Assembly: GCF_040530035.1 (NCBI RefSeq)
Contig: NZ_JBEWCD010000001.1
Location: 1,984,001-2,048,000, forward strand
Direction: 5' to 3'
DNA length: 64,000 nt
Source: Roseibium sp. HPY-6
GTDB taxonomy: Bacteria > Pseudomonadota > Alphaproteobacteria > Rhizobiales > Stappiaceae
The translations under genes were made by a program, and so were the position numbers. The first letter of the stretch is position 1; the number at the start of each line of letters is the position of its first letter. Below the pieces are notes generated by a model, which had not been told where the DNA came from, made no database searches, and worked only from the letters and a program-made list of their open reading frames with translations. Shown one piece after another: positions 50,246 to 59,277 of this stretch.

Positions 50246-51128
50246 GCTGAAGATCGGCGTGATCGGAATTCCGGGAAAATGGTCGACCGAAGTGCTGGCC
50301 GATGCGCTGGAAAACCGTACGGGTTTCAGATGCGTTGTCGACATGGCCGACGTCGCGCTGGATCTGGAATCCCGGAGGCTGATGGCCGGCGAACAGGATC
50401 TGTGCCGGCTTGACGGACTGGTGATCAAGAAAATCAGCCAGGAATACAGCCCGGCAACACTCGACCGTCTGGAGATGCTGCGTGTCGCAGAAAGTGCTGG
50501 GGTTCGGGTTTTCTCCAAAACCGCTTCGATTCTCGGATTGGTCAATCGCCTGAGCTGCACGGTGACCCTGTCCAATGCGGGGATACCAATGCCGGCGACC
50601 TGTGTGACCGAGAGTGAGACAGAGGCGTTGGACGCCGTCAAACGCTTTGGCGGTGCGGTTTTCAAACCGCTCTTTTCAACCAAGGCCCGCGGCATGACCC
50701 TTATGGACGCGAGCACCGGCGAAGATGTGCTGCGCGAGAAGATAGTGGCGTTCAAATCTGAAAACCCGGTCATGTATCTGCAGGAGAAGGTCAATCTTTC
50801 AGGCCGTGATCTCGGCATGGTGTTTCTCGGCGGATCTTATCTGGGCACATATGCGAGAGTTGCACAGACAGACAGCTGGAACACAACGATCCTCCATGGC
50901 GGAAAATATGAGCCCTATGAGCCGGGACAGGATCTGATCGATCTGGCGCACAAGGCGCAGGCTCCCTTCGAGCTCGATTTCACAACGGTTGACGTTGGGC
51001 TTACAGACGATGGTCCTATCGTTTTCGAAGTGTCGGCATTTGGCGGTTTCAAGGGAGCACTTGAAGGCGCATCGATCGACGCCGCGAGCCTTTATGCAGA
51101 CCACGTGATCGCGAGGCTGATCCGATGA
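50238..51128 (+). CDS. ATP-grasp ligase (GAK-system-like)
   Basis: A 296-residue RimK/GshB-type ATP-grasp enzyme. The ATP-binding lysines are in VFKPLFSTKARG, the hinge in YLQEKVNLSGRDLG, and the metal-binding acid cluster in IVFEVSAFGGF. Family enzymes form amide or ester bonds with acyl-phosphate intermediates. TTG 50238 has AAAGGAGA 5 nt upstream and overlaps the kinase stop by 8 nt. It overlaps the HprK-like gene by 4 nt. From memory it fits the GAK system ATP-grasp model; the acceptor substrate is unknown. Confidence 0.82.
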   Translation: MTELKIGVIGIPGKWSTEVLADALENRTGFRCVVDMADVALDLESRRLMAGEQDLCRLDGLVIKKISQEYSPATLDRLEMLRVAESAGVRVFSKTASILGLVNRLSCTVTLSNAGIPMPATCVTESETEALDAVKRFGGAVFKPLFSTKARGMTLMDASTGEDVLREKIVAFKSENPVMYLQEKVNLSGRDLGMVFLGGSYLGTYARVAQTDSWNTTILHGGKYEPYEPGQDLIDLAHKAQAPFELDFTTVDVGLTDDGPIVFEVSAFGGFKGALEGASIDAASLYADHVIARLIR

Positions 51129-52222
51129 GCGGTGTAACCGTGCAAGACATCGTGGATTGTCTGGCGCCGGTCAAAGCGACAAGGAATGCTGATCCGTTTT
51201 GCCTTTCCGTTGGCGGTTATGTTCTTGAAATCCGTTGCACCTCAAACGAGCTCCTCGCAGAGTTGCTCAGATATTTTCAGCATGTGATCACTGCACCCGC
51301 GGAACCCGACAGGATCGTTCATGTCCTCGGGCCGGTAGAACTGCCCTTTGCGGTCAGTTTTGCGGACTGGGCAAGAGAGCCCGGGAAAACCGGGCGCAAG
51401 GACGCGATTGCCGATCTGGAAAACGGCCGCCTGATCAGGAAAGTTCGAACAGGCGTTCAGTTTCTCCAGACCCCCGATTGGTCAATCGCCTTTGGTCCGA
51501 CCGAGAACAATCCCAACCAGGTGATCAATTTCATAAACACGCAGATCCTGAACCACTTTCAGCGGCAGGGCTGGGTCGCCTGCCACGCTGCGGCTGTCAG
51601 AACCGGTGGCAAGGGACTTGCCATTTCCGGCCTTTCCGGCGGCGGCAAGTCGACCACGATGCTACGCCTCATGGAAGTTGCCGGCACCCAATATGTGACC
51701 AATGACCGCTTGCTTGTGCGCCAAGACAACACGGTCACGAACGCCCTTGGTATTCCGAAGCTTCCGCGCATCAACCCGGGCACGATCGTCACAAATGAGC
51801 GCCTGTCTGGTTTGATCGACGAAGAGCGCGAAGAAGAGCTCAAAAACTTGGAGCCGGACGAGCTCTGGCACCTGGAAGAAAAATACGATCTCTTCATCGA
51901 TGACATTTACGGCCCCGGACGCATTTCCCACGATGCGCATCTCACGGACTTCTGGGTTCTGAACTGGTCACGTGATAGCGATGCGCCAACCGTAGTTTCG
52001 AAGATCAGTCTCAACGATAGGCCGGACCTGCTCGCGGCAATCATGAAAAGTCCCGGACCGTTCTACCAGACCAGCGAAGGTCCTTTCTGGACTGATCGGT
52101 CACCTCTGGAGACCAGTGCCTACCTATCGGCATTAAAAGACATCCAGGTCTGGGAAGTAACGGGGCAGATCGACTTCGACGCCCTGTTCGATGCCGGCAC
52201 AGAACTGCTGGGGCAGCCATGA
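51125..52222 (+). CDS. HprK-related kinase B
   Basis: A 365-residue protein with the P-loop GLSGGGKSTT at about 162-171 and the VTNDRLLVR and LPRINPGT segments that correspond to the HPr kinase/phosphorylase core. The N-terminal 150 residues are specific to this type. True HprK phosphorylates HPr on serine; here no HPr gene is nearby, so the target is another protein or a small molecule. It overlaps the ATP-grasp gene by 4 nt and the phosphatase gene by 4 nt. Confidence 0.85.
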   Translation: MSGVTVQDIVDCLAPVKATRNADPFCLSVGGYVLEIRCTSNELLAELLRYFQHVITAPAEPDRIVHVLGPVELPFAVSFADWAREPGKTGRKDAIADLENGRLIRKVRTGVQFLQTPDWSIAFGPTENNPNQVINFINTQILNHFQRQGWVACHAAAVRTGGKGLAISGLSGGGKSTTMLRLMEVAGTQYVTNDRLLVRQDNTVTNALGIPKLPRINPGTIVTNERLSGLIDEEREEELKNLEPDELWHLEEKYDLFIDDIYGPGRISHDAHLTDFWVLNWSRDSDAPTVVSKISLNDRPDLLAAIMKSPGPFYQTSEGPFWTDRSPLETSAYLSALKDIQVWEVTGQIDFDALFDAGTELLGQP

Positions 52223-52923
52223 TGGCAGAACGGTTCGCAATTCTGCTCCGGCACGGCGACTACCATCAGAAACCGGAAACGCCGAGTGCGCTGCAGCCCT
52301 TCGGATTGTCGGAGACAGGCAGAACCCAGGCAATGAATGCAGGCCGGGACCTTGCAGCAATGGCGCGAGCCAATGGTTGGACGATCTCATCAAAAGTCAT
52401 GTCGTCCCAGTTGCTGCGCGCATGGGAAACCGCGTCGCTTTTGTGCCGGACGCTGGGGGAAGAGACCGGAGAGCTATTCGAAGTCGATGAGGAAGCAGAC
52501 CTGGCCGAGCGCAGTGTCGGCGCTTTCGCAAACCTCACACTGGCGCAGATTGAAGAGGTTCTTGCCGAAGACCCGCGATATTCAACGCCTCCGGCCGACT
52601 GGAAATCCGACAGTACCTACAAGCTCCCGGCTCTCGGTGCTGAAAGCCTTATGGAAGCGGGCGAACGGGTCGCGAGAATCCTATCCGCGGGCATCGGGGA
52701 TCTGAAGGCATTCCCCGGATCAAACGCAAGGGTGTTTGTCGGCCATGGCGCATCCCTGCGCCACGCCGCCTATCACCTGAAGGTCCTGAATTACGACGAC
52801 ATTCGGGGTCTCAGCATGCATCACGCCAGGCCCGTCGTTCTGAAATGCTCCGAAGATGGCCGCTGGTCGCACTGCGCCGGCGGCTGGAAAGAGCGGACAC
52901 CCAAAGACGTTTCGACAGATTGA
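52219..52923 (+). CDS. Histidine phosphatase (SixA/phosphoglycerate-mutase fold)
   Basis: A 234-residue histidine phosphatase with the N-terminal LLRHGDYHQ (catalytic histidine in RHG) and the second histidine in VGHGASLRHAAY. The SSQLLRAWETA segment carries the usual phosphate-binding arginine. It overlaps the HprK-like kinase gene by 4 nt (ATGATG start), so it may reverse that kinase's phosphorylation. Protein phospho-histidine or small-molecule phosphatase activity are both possible. Confidence 0.85.
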   Translation: MMAERFAILLRHGDYHQKPETPSALQPFGLSETGRTQAMNAGRDLAAMARANGWTISSKVMSSQLLRAWETASLLCRTLGEETGELFEVDEEADLAERSVGAFANLTLAQIEEVLAEDPRYSTPPADWKSDSTYKLPALGAESLMEAGERVARILSAGIGDLKAFPGSNARVFVGHGASLRHAAYHLKVLNYDDIRGLSMHHARPVVLKCSEDGRWSHCAGGWKERTPKDVSTD

Positions 52924-52944
52924 CGTGGACGAAAAGAGAAATTC

Positions 52945-54294
52945 ATGACGAACAGTCCCTTGGCCCCGTTTCTCCCTCCGATTGCACCGGGTTCCGCCAT
53001 CGATCTCGGAATTCCCGAGAGTGTCGTTCCGTGGCCGATTGAAACATCCCCCGAAGGCAAAACCGCCAACGAAAAGTCGCCAGATCTCGTGACAAGTCTC
53101 GCCAAGGCAAATGCGCTTGGTCCCTGGGACTGGCCCGACAAACCGATTGTCTTCATCTCGGATCTGCATGCGGATGCTGAGAGCCTGTTCAGGTCACTTG
53201 TCGCTGCCCGTGCGATCGTCCGCAACGGACCGGTTCAATCGGATTTCAGCCTGACGACCTTCGGCAAAAGCTGCCAGATCATCATTGGCGGCGACTGTCT
53301 GGACAAGGGACCGAGCAATCTCGATTTGCTTGACAGTCTCGCCAGGCTGAAGAAATCGGGTGCCGATGTGGTGCTCCTGGCCGGAAACCACGACCTGCGG
53401 CTTTTTCTCGGACTGGAAGCCTTGACCGTCAAGCGGGGCTCGCTCAATGCGCATATGTTCGTGCGCATGGGCAAGAAGGTCATGCCCCTGATGCGCGAGG
53501 TTTTCGACCGGTACGTCGATGAAGACCGGGCCTTGGCCGAATTGCCGGATGAGAAAGCGTGCCTTGCACTTATGATCCCTGGCAAGAAGTGGACAAAACA
53601 GTTTCCAAAGGCTGCGGCGGATTACCTGAACGAAGCGGCGGTGCGCAAGGAGATGCGGCGCCTGAAAAAGAAGTCGGCAAAGTTCGCCGAACATGCCGAA
53701 GACGTTGGCCTGTCGGTTCGGCAACTTTATGCCGCGGCCCTGACATGCCGCCGCCTGTTCGTTGAGCCGGAAGGCCGATATGCCTGGTTTTTCCAAAGCA
53801 TGAAGGCCCTGCACCAAAGCGGCTCTCTTCTCTTCGTTCATGCAGGCATTGACGACAGCATGGCATCCCTGATCTCCGCCAAGGGCATTGCGCATGTGAA
53901 CCGGCGCTTCAGGAAGGAGAGCCGGAAAGATCCCTTTGTGTTCTATTCCGGGACCGTCGCCAATCTGATGCGCACGAAGTACCGGGACATTGATCACCCG
54001 CTGACAGGAAAAGGCGTGGAGGATCTCCACCTCGCCGGCATCAAGATGCTCATCCAGGGACATATCAACCGCCACCAGGGCCAGGAGCTCAAATCAAAAC
54101 ACGGATTGCTTCATCTGGAAGCGGATATCACCCTTGACCGCCATTCCAGAAGTTCCGAAGGTCTTGAAGGGATTGGAACGGGAGCAACGATCATTCAGCC
54201 GGACGGCAACATAATAGGGATAAGCCGTGACTACCCGCACGCCAAGCTGTTCGACCCGGCGCAGATCCTTGAACAGCACGGGTTGATCCGATGA
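52945..54294 (+). CDS. Calcineurin-like metallophosphoesterase
   Basis: A 449-residue metallophosphatase of the PPP type. The metal-binding motifs are ISDLHADAE (D/H), GGDCLDKGPS (GDxxDxG) and LAGNHDLR (GNHD), followed by the histidines in FVHAGID and IQGHINRHQG. An insertion of about 100 residues between GNHD and FVHAG is larger than in PPP phosphatases. It lies 21 nt after the histidine phosphatase and overlaps the amphi-Trp gene by 4 nt. Two phosphatases in one cluster suggest two different phosphorylated states. Confidence 0.85.
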   Translation: MTNSPLAPFLPPIAPGSAIDLGIPESVVPWPIETSPEGKTANEKSPDLVTSLAKANALGPWDWPDKPIVFISDLHADAESLFRSLVAARAIVRNGPVQSDFSLTTFGKSCQIIIGGDCLDKGPSNLDLLDSLARLKKSGADVVLLAGNHDLRLFLGLEALTVKRGSLNAHMFVRMGKKVMPLMREVFDRYVDEDRALAELPDEKACLALMIPGKKWTKQFPKAAADYLNEAAVRKEMRRLKKKSAKFAEHAEDVGLSVRQLYAAALTCRRLFVEPEGRYAWFFQSMKALHQSGSLLFVHAGIDDSMASLISAKGIAHVNRRFRKESRKDPFVFYSGTVANLMRTKYRDIDHPLTGKGVEDLHLAGIKMLIQGHINRHQGQELKSKHGLLHLEADITLDRHSRSSEGLEGIGTGATIIQPDGNIIGISRDYPHAKLFDPAQILEQHGLIR

Positions 54295-54566
54295 TGGAGC
54301 GCAAGGGCCGTTTCCGGCACCAGTCCCTGCAGGACAGGAAATCCATCCAGAAGATGCTGGATGCCGTCAAGCGCGGCATTGCCAAGGGCGAACTTCAGTT
54401 CGGTGATGATACCGGCGACATTACGCTGGAACCCAACGGTTTGATGAATCTGCGGGTGACGGCCACTGTCGAGGACGGCCAATCCAGGCTCGATCTGCGC
54501 ATCACCTGGTCCAATGACAGTCACGACAGGAAGGACAGCGGCAAGCTGAAGGTCAAAGGCGGCTGA
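54291..54566 (+). CDS. amphi-Trp domain protein
   Basis: A 91-residue protein. The middle part (LEPNGLMNLRVTATVEDGQSR then LDLRITW) shows the alternating-strand pattern ending in tryptophan that defines the amphi-Trp domain. The N-terminal half is helical and basic. I recall this domain as a marker of the GAK system. It could be the small protein that the kinases and ligase act on (inference). Last gene of the cluster; it overlaps the metallophosphatase stop. Confidence 0.75.
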   Translation: MMERKGRFRHQSLQDRKSIQKMLDAVKRGIAKGELQFGDDTGDITLEPNGLMNLRVTATVEDGQSRLDLRITWSNDSHDRKDSGKLKVKGG

Positions 54567-54611
54567 CCTGACCCTCGTTTGCCGCTCCGCTCCATCAAAG
54601 ATACCGGCCAA

Positions 54612-56051
54612 TTAGCCGGCAAGATAATTCAGTGTCTTGAGACTCGGAACAAAGAAGACGGCCAATCCCTTGTAACGGATGAAGTCCTTGAGAGGCAGCT
54701 TCAGAGCAGGTGTGCCGGCTGCTTCAACGGGGATATGGGTTGTCGTCTCTGCATTCCGCTTTCCGCGGAAGCCGAACATCATGTCCTGCCGCTTCCGGCC
54801 ACGTCTGATGGCGTCGAACTGATCGCTGAATGACGTCTTCTGTATCCAACGCACCACGGAATAGAACTGCTCATTGATACGCGCGCAGGCGAAAAGCCCG
54901 ATCAGGCCACGATCGAGGCCGTCATCCTGGGTGCCCTCAAGCGGGGGGCCGTAGGAGAAACCGCGGCGGATCAGTCTGGGGGGGCCATTTGGAAAGCGGA
55001 CACTGTTTGCATGGGTCAGTCCCTGGTCCCGGGGATTGCACACCCGAATATGCGAAAACAGGGGTGTTTTCAGGCCCTCATCGTCGTCAGCATACCCGAA
55101 CCTGTCGGACGGGTCCCAGGGCTGTGGCATCGTGTTGGGATGAAGTGCCATCGCCGAACCGTTACGCCAACGCCCCATCATCTTGGCAGCCAGCCACTCC
55201 TCGGGATCCGCCGCACCACTATGAGGCTCAGCAGCAGCGCGCTGTTCGTGCAAATAGGCGTTGAAGGCGGCAACGTCCTGATAGAGCCACGACAGGTTCA
55301 GGTATGTCCCGTCCCGGACAAAATCCTGCCACGGCCCCGGATTGGTGGGGCTTATCTTATAGCTGTCGGATGGATAGCCGAGCAGCAACTCGCGGAAGTT
55401 CGTCTTGCCGGCTGCACCGGTATCTTCCCAGTCGATGTCTATCTTGCTGACACCGTCCCGGAAACCGAAGTGCAAGATACCCTGATCGGGAACATGACCT
55501 GAGAGCGCGTTATCTTCGAACGACTGGAACTGCCATTCCACGAGGCCGGCCGTTGCGGCCGCGGCACGAATGCGGGCGAGTTCATCTGTCTTTTGCGTGT
55601 CGTCTGCAAAATAACAAATCATGGCAATGTGAAACGCGGACGGGTCTGCATTGCCTTCCCACCAGTGCTCCGGGGCATTCGCGTCCAGCATGTCGAGGCT
55701 GACGGTCACGGATCTCGAATGCGGGGCATTTTCCGGTTTTGTAAAGAAGGACTCCAGATTGGTGCCGACCTCCTCGGGATCAAGGCCGTCTCCAGCTCCG
55801 TTCCTTGTAGCCAGGAGCAGTGCGGTTCCCGGCCAGTTGAACGCAAAATGATAGACCGGCTCCAGTGACCCGCCGCCGGTGTCCGTGTAGGAACCCGGCG
55901 GCGCGAGGCCGCCATTTACGGATCCGGCCCAGTCTCGCAGGAACCCCCGGGCAGCGGCGGGGTCGATAATGCGGAACAAAAGAACCGCGCGAAGCGGGTG
56001 CCTGTACCGCGTAATGAACAGGCTTTGAATATTGTCCGTATTGGGTGTCAT
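54612..56051 (-). CDS. DyP-type haem peroxidase
   Basis: A 479-residue dye-decolourising peroxidase of the longer class (P/I subfamilies are shorter). The distal motif GFRDG (in FGFRDGVSK, about 197-205) carries the catalytic aspartate, and the proximal haem histidine is in FSHIRVCNPR (about 343-352). It has no signal peptide, so it is cytoplasmic unless carried by another route. The C-terminal region has RRGFSYG and SFSDQFDAIR segments typical of class C/D enzymes. A small partner gene precedes it by 26 nt. Physiological substrate unknown. Confidence 0.9.
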   Translation of the reverse strand: MTPNTDNIQSLFITRYRHPLRAVLLFRIIDPAAARGFLRDWAGSVNGGLAPPGSYTDTGGGSLEPVYHFAFNWPGTALLLATRNGAGDGLDPEEVGTNLESFFTKPENAPHSRSVTVSLDMLDANAPEHWWEGNADPSAFHIAMICYFADDTQKTDELARIRAAAATAGLVEWQFQSFEDNALSGHVPDQGILHFGFRDGVSKIDIDWEDTGAAGKTNFRELLLGYPSDSYKISPTNPGPWQDFVRDGTYLNLSWLYQDVAAFNAYLHEQRAAAEPHSGAADPEEWLAAKMMGRWRNGSAMALHPNTMPQPWDPSDRFGYADDDEGLKTPLFSHIRVCNPRDQGLTHANSVRFPNGPPRLIRRGFSYGPPLEGTQDDGLDRGLIGLFACARINEQFYSVVRWIQKTSFSDQFDAIRRGRKRQDMMFGFRGKRNAETTTHIPVEAAGTPALKLPLKDFIRYKGLAVFFVPSLKTLNYLAG

Positions 56052-56077
56052 GCCAGCCCCCGCCGCTGTCGGTTGGT

Positions 56078-56548
56078 TTACTCGGCCGCTTCGGCCTGCA
56101 AAGCGCTGAGGATGTCCCGAACCTCGGCATGGTCATATGCTGAAAACAGCCAGCCCGACTGGTTACCGTTCATATCGGTCGCACCGTCGGTGGATTTACC
56201 AAGCGTGCGGTAGTTGGCGTTTTTCGAAAACTCAAAGAATGCAGCCGGGTCGTTCACATCCGGCACGCCGTCGGCAAGCGAGAATATGGTTGCGAAGACC
56301 GGCGTGAGTGCATCACGGAAGAATTCCGTATATTCGAAATGATCGCCATCATACTCGGTGATCACCTGGATATACTCATTGTCTCCGATCACCACGACCC
56401 GAGCGAAATGCACGATCTTCGATTTTCTGAGAGCTTCTTCGATCTTTGGCTGGATCTGATCGGCGAAGTTCGCCTTGAGTTCTTCGAGCTGAGCAAGCGT
56501 TGCCGGGTCTTGCTTGATTTTCAAAGTCAAAGTCAGTGGATGCGTCAT
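56078..56548 (-). CDS. Small protein coupled to the DyP peroxidase
   Basis: A 156-residue protein beginning MTHPLTLTLKIKQDPATLAQ, with an alternating alpha/beta pattern (VVVIGDNEYIQVITEYDGD) resembling a ferredoxin-like dimeric alpha/beta barrel fold, the same type of fold as each half of DyP peroxidases. ATG 56548 has GGGAGAA 5 nt upstream. It lies 26 nt before the peroxidase gene on the same strand, so it is probably an accessory subunit. No haem motif is seen. Confidence 0.68.
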   Translation of the reverse strand: MTHPLTLTLKIKQDPATLAQLEELKANFADQIQPKIEEALRKSKIVHFARVVVIGDNEYIQVITEYDGDHFEYTEFFRDALTPVFATIFSLADGVPDVNDPAAFFEFSKNANYRTLGKSTDGATDMNGNQSGWLFSAYDHAEVRDILSALQAEAAE

Positions 56549-57265
56549 GGTCTTCTCCCTGTTTGTCCGTCGCACGCCAATGCAATGTCCAAATCTTTCG
56601 AAGGCGGCCGTGCGGCGGCATTCCCGATGAAAATTTCTAAGTCGAATAAGGTCACCGCCCGGTATGCAGCGAGTAGCTAGTGTCTTTAAAAATGCGCTTC
56701 TAAAGGGTCCGGCATAGCGTCCTGACCCGTTTCTATTCAGACTGTTACTTTCGCACGGGCTTCTGCTCGCACGATTAAATCAAGCTGAGCGCAGACCGCG
56801 CGCACCTTGAGTCATGAGGCTGGCATCGCGGCCGCTCCAGGCGAGACTGTTGAACAGCGTGGTTCTTATCCAAAGCGGGGAAGAAGCCGTCTACCTCACG
56901 GACACGTTGTGGGATTGGCGAAAAAATGCCGAAACTGGTTTTGTACATAGCGATGTCGCTCCACTAAAAATCACATGGAGAAAATTTGTTTAAAGAAATA
57001 AAAAACTACTTATTCGAGCGCTACGCAGCGTAATGCAATCCATTCACTTAGACAAGTAAATTCAGCACAGTAATCGCAAGAATTTGGAATGAGCGGAAAA
57101 CGTCGACGGAATGCTGCGCCAATGAAGGGATCAAAGGTGGCGCGCCAAAGTGCCCGGTTTATGCAGTGCCCTGAACAGTCGATCGATGACGGCCGACAAG
57201 GCAAACGGGCCCAGTCCCATCGCATTCTCATAGGGACTGGGCTAAATCAAGGATTGTTTGCCGCT
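56549..57265. other. Gene-free region between the peroxidase unit and the M56 gene
   Basis: 717 bp with an AT-rich stretch around 56960-57070. Two overlapping opposite-strand frames (57010-57231 and 57089-57331) are short, unlike known families and without good ribosome sites, so I do not call them. No terminator or RNA gene is clear. Confidence 0.45.
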
Positions 57266-58423
57266 TTATCGCAACGGGCGCTGTCCAAAGGTGTTGATCG
57301 TCTCGAGGCGCTCAAGATTTATGATCGTTGAAAGCATAAGCCGGTCCTGCGTCCAGTCGGCCGGTTTCTGGATCGACAGAGCGGACAGAAAGACAATCGC
57401 AATCATCGGCAGGACGGCGAGAAACACGAAGCTCCAATGCGGTCGCATGCGGTCTTTCTCCAGAAGCGCTTCAACACGCCGACGGAGTTTTTGCGCAGGC
57501 GAGCGACGCATCAAACGGTCTTGCACCTCGATGAGCGCCACAGCGGCAACGTTTCCAACACGGTCCTTGCCGGCAATCCGATGCCGCCGTCTTATGCCTG
57601 CTTGCGCAGCGCGCAAAAGACACATGCAATAGGACCGAAGATCAACATTGGTCGCGTCGGTCACCTTCTGGTCGCAGGCCAGCTCCCGGAGCCGCTCGAC
57701 CTCCGATTTCCACACGTAAAAGAACGGGTTCCAGAAAAAGAACGGCCGCAGTGCCTCCAGCCCGATCTCCCAGGTCACATCACCCTGGCGCAAATGCTGA
57801 AACTCGTGCTTGAGAACCAGTTTCAGGTCATCCGGTTTTGCCAGTAGCTCAGATGGGATCACAACGTAATGCCGGAAAAATCCCCGTGCTGAAAACGGCA
57901 CCAGCGCGCGATCGGACAAGAGCAATTGAAGCCGCCCAGCCGCGCGCCACTCGTGACACGCCGACAGCATGCGTGCAAGACGCACCATGCTGACGATTAG
58001 CTTGATGCCGAAATAAGAAAACCCGGCAAGGAGAAACAGGACGACGCCCATTCCGAGGCCCGGAGCAAAACTCAGCACGCTTTCCGTCAATCGACTTCGC
58101 AGACCCAACAGCGCCTGAAAGTCTTCGGCGGGTATGGCGATGCCGCCTCGCAGATACTGTGAGACAGCATAGTCGGCAAGGTTCACCGATCCGGCCGCCG
58201 GAACAACCTGTGCCACCTGCATCTGCTGATAAACAGCTACGGCAACAGGGGACAAGATCATCACGGCAAACAAACCGTTCAGGATGCTCAGCTGATAATT
58301 GAAGGCAAGTCTTCTCCCGAGACGCGCCAGTACCAATTTTGCAGCAAGCCAGATGATGGCCGTGAGGGCCAGTGTAATGTTCCAATCGACGTAAATGTCG
58401 AAAGTCTGGTTAAGTAGCGTCAT
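57266..58423 (-). CDS. M56 family (BlaR1-like) membrane metallopeptidase
   Basis: A 385-residue membrane protein with helices at about 13-33, 45-66 and 120-142, then the zinc-peptidase motif LKHEFQHLRQGD (HExxH, about 215-226), and a further helix near 345-365. It lacks the extracellular penicillin-binding sensor domain of BlaR1. It overlaps the BlaI gene by 14 nt. Together they form a sensor-protease/repressor pair; what they sense and which gene they control is unknown, as no beta-lactamase lies near. Confidence 0.88.
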   Translation of the reverse strand: MTLLNQTFDIYVDWNITLALTAIIWLAAKLVLARLGRRLAFNYQLSILNGLFAVMILSPVAVAVYQQMQVAQVVPAAGSVNLADYAVSQYLRGGIAIPAEDFQALLGLRSRLTESVLSFAPGLGMGVVLFLLAGFSYFGIKLIVSMVRLARMLSACHEWRAAGRLQLLLSDRALVPFSARGFFRHYVVIPSELLAKPDDLKLVLKHEFQHLRQGDVTWEIGLEALRPFFFWNPFFYVWKSEVERLRELACDQKVTDATNVDLRSYCMCLLRAAQAGIRRRHRIAGKDRVGNVAAVALIEVQDRLMRRSPAQKLRRRVEALLEKDRMRPHWSFVFLAVLPMIAIVFLSALSIQKPADWTQDRLMLSTIINLERLETINTFGQRPLR

Positions 58424-58805
58424 CTGTCCTCCTCCTGTCCAGTAACGCTCTCATTTCCTCCAGGTCGTCATCTGAGAGTTCATACTCATCGACAAGCCGC
58501 GCAACGAGTGACGCGGGTGTACCGTCGAACAGTTTTTCAGAAAGGTTTCTCAGGGAACGGGACTGGTAGGTGTCCTTGGTCAGCCGGGGGGTATAGATGA
58601 ATGTTTTGCCTTCTTTCCGGCTGTCCACGAAGCCTTTTTCATCCAGGATCCGCATGATGGTCGCACAGGACGTGTAAGCAAGTTTTCTGTCTGTCGGCAG
58701 CGACGCGAGAATATCCCGCACCGAGCCCTCGCCGAGTTTCCAGAGTTCGCTCATGAACTCCAGTTCGACTTCAGTCAGAAACTCGTTGCTTTTACGCTTT
58801 CTCAT
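58410..58805 (-). CDS. BlaI/MecI/CopY family repressor
   Basis: A 131-residue winged-helix repressor with ELEFMSELWKLGEGSVRDILASL near the N-terminus, the wing-helix LAYTSCATIMRILDEKGFV and a dimerisation tail ending DDDLEEMRALLDRR. In BlaI/MecI the M56 partner cleaves the repressor in the region between DNA-binding and dimer domains. The gene precedes the M56 gene and overlaps it. No clear TACA-TGTA type operator was found upstream. Confidence 0.9.
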   Translation of the reverse strand: MRKRKSNEFLTEVELEFMSELWKLGEGSVRDILASLPTDRKLAYTSCATIMRILDEKGFVDSRKEGKTFIYTPRLTKDTYQSRSLRNLSEKLFDGTPASLVARLVDEYELSDDDLEEMRALLDRRRTDDAT

Positions 58806-58998
58806 TACAGCCCTGTGCCAATTGCAGTTTGGATGCGGCTCAGGTCATGCCCAAAACTTCTTTTCGATAATTTTATGCATGCCCCTGACACCTATTCATG
58901 CACGATTAGATGCCGAAATACTATAGCCTCAACCGATCCCTTCAATTTCATTGCTTATCGCGGGTTGAGTCTTACTCTCAACGCAGCGATCTACCGGA

Positions 58999-59277
58999 TT
59001 ATACTTTCCAGAAGCAGAAGACGCCCCAACCGATGCTCAGAGCCAGCGGCCACCATAACGGATTACCCATCAGCCCTAGCCAGGCCAGGAAGATATAGGC
59101 CGTTCCGAGCAACGTGATGAAAAGACGGTCGCCCCGTGTCGTTGTCAGTCCGAGGACACCGCGGCGGGCGTCGCCGCCGGGGTATCTGATTTCAAGCACG
59201 GTCAGGAGACCGATTGCCGAAAATATGCCGACGAACAGCAGTGCCGTCGGCCAGGTCCACGCCATCCAGCCGAGCAT
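58999..59277 (-). CDS. DUF2160 small membrane protein of the glycerol transporter
   Basis: A 92-residue membrane protein (MLGWMAWTWPTALLFVGIFS...) with three hydrophobic helices and the conserved TTTRGDRLFITLLGTAYIFLAW segment. DUF2160 proteins are a regular extra gene after glpQ in GlpSTPQV-type glycerol uptake operons. It overlaps the glpQ stop by 1 nt (TGATG). Its role is unknown; assembly or stabilisation of the permease is a guess. Confidence 0.88.
   Translation of the reverse strand: MLGWMAWTWPTALLFVGIFSAIGLLTVLEIRYPGGDARRGVLGLTTTRGDRLFITLLGTAYIFLAWLGLMGNPLWWPLALSIGWGVFCFWKV

Noticed and set aside
57010..57331. Small genes on both strands before the M56 gene
   Set aside because: Overlapping opposite-strand frames of under 85 codons without ribosome sites or recognisable domains.
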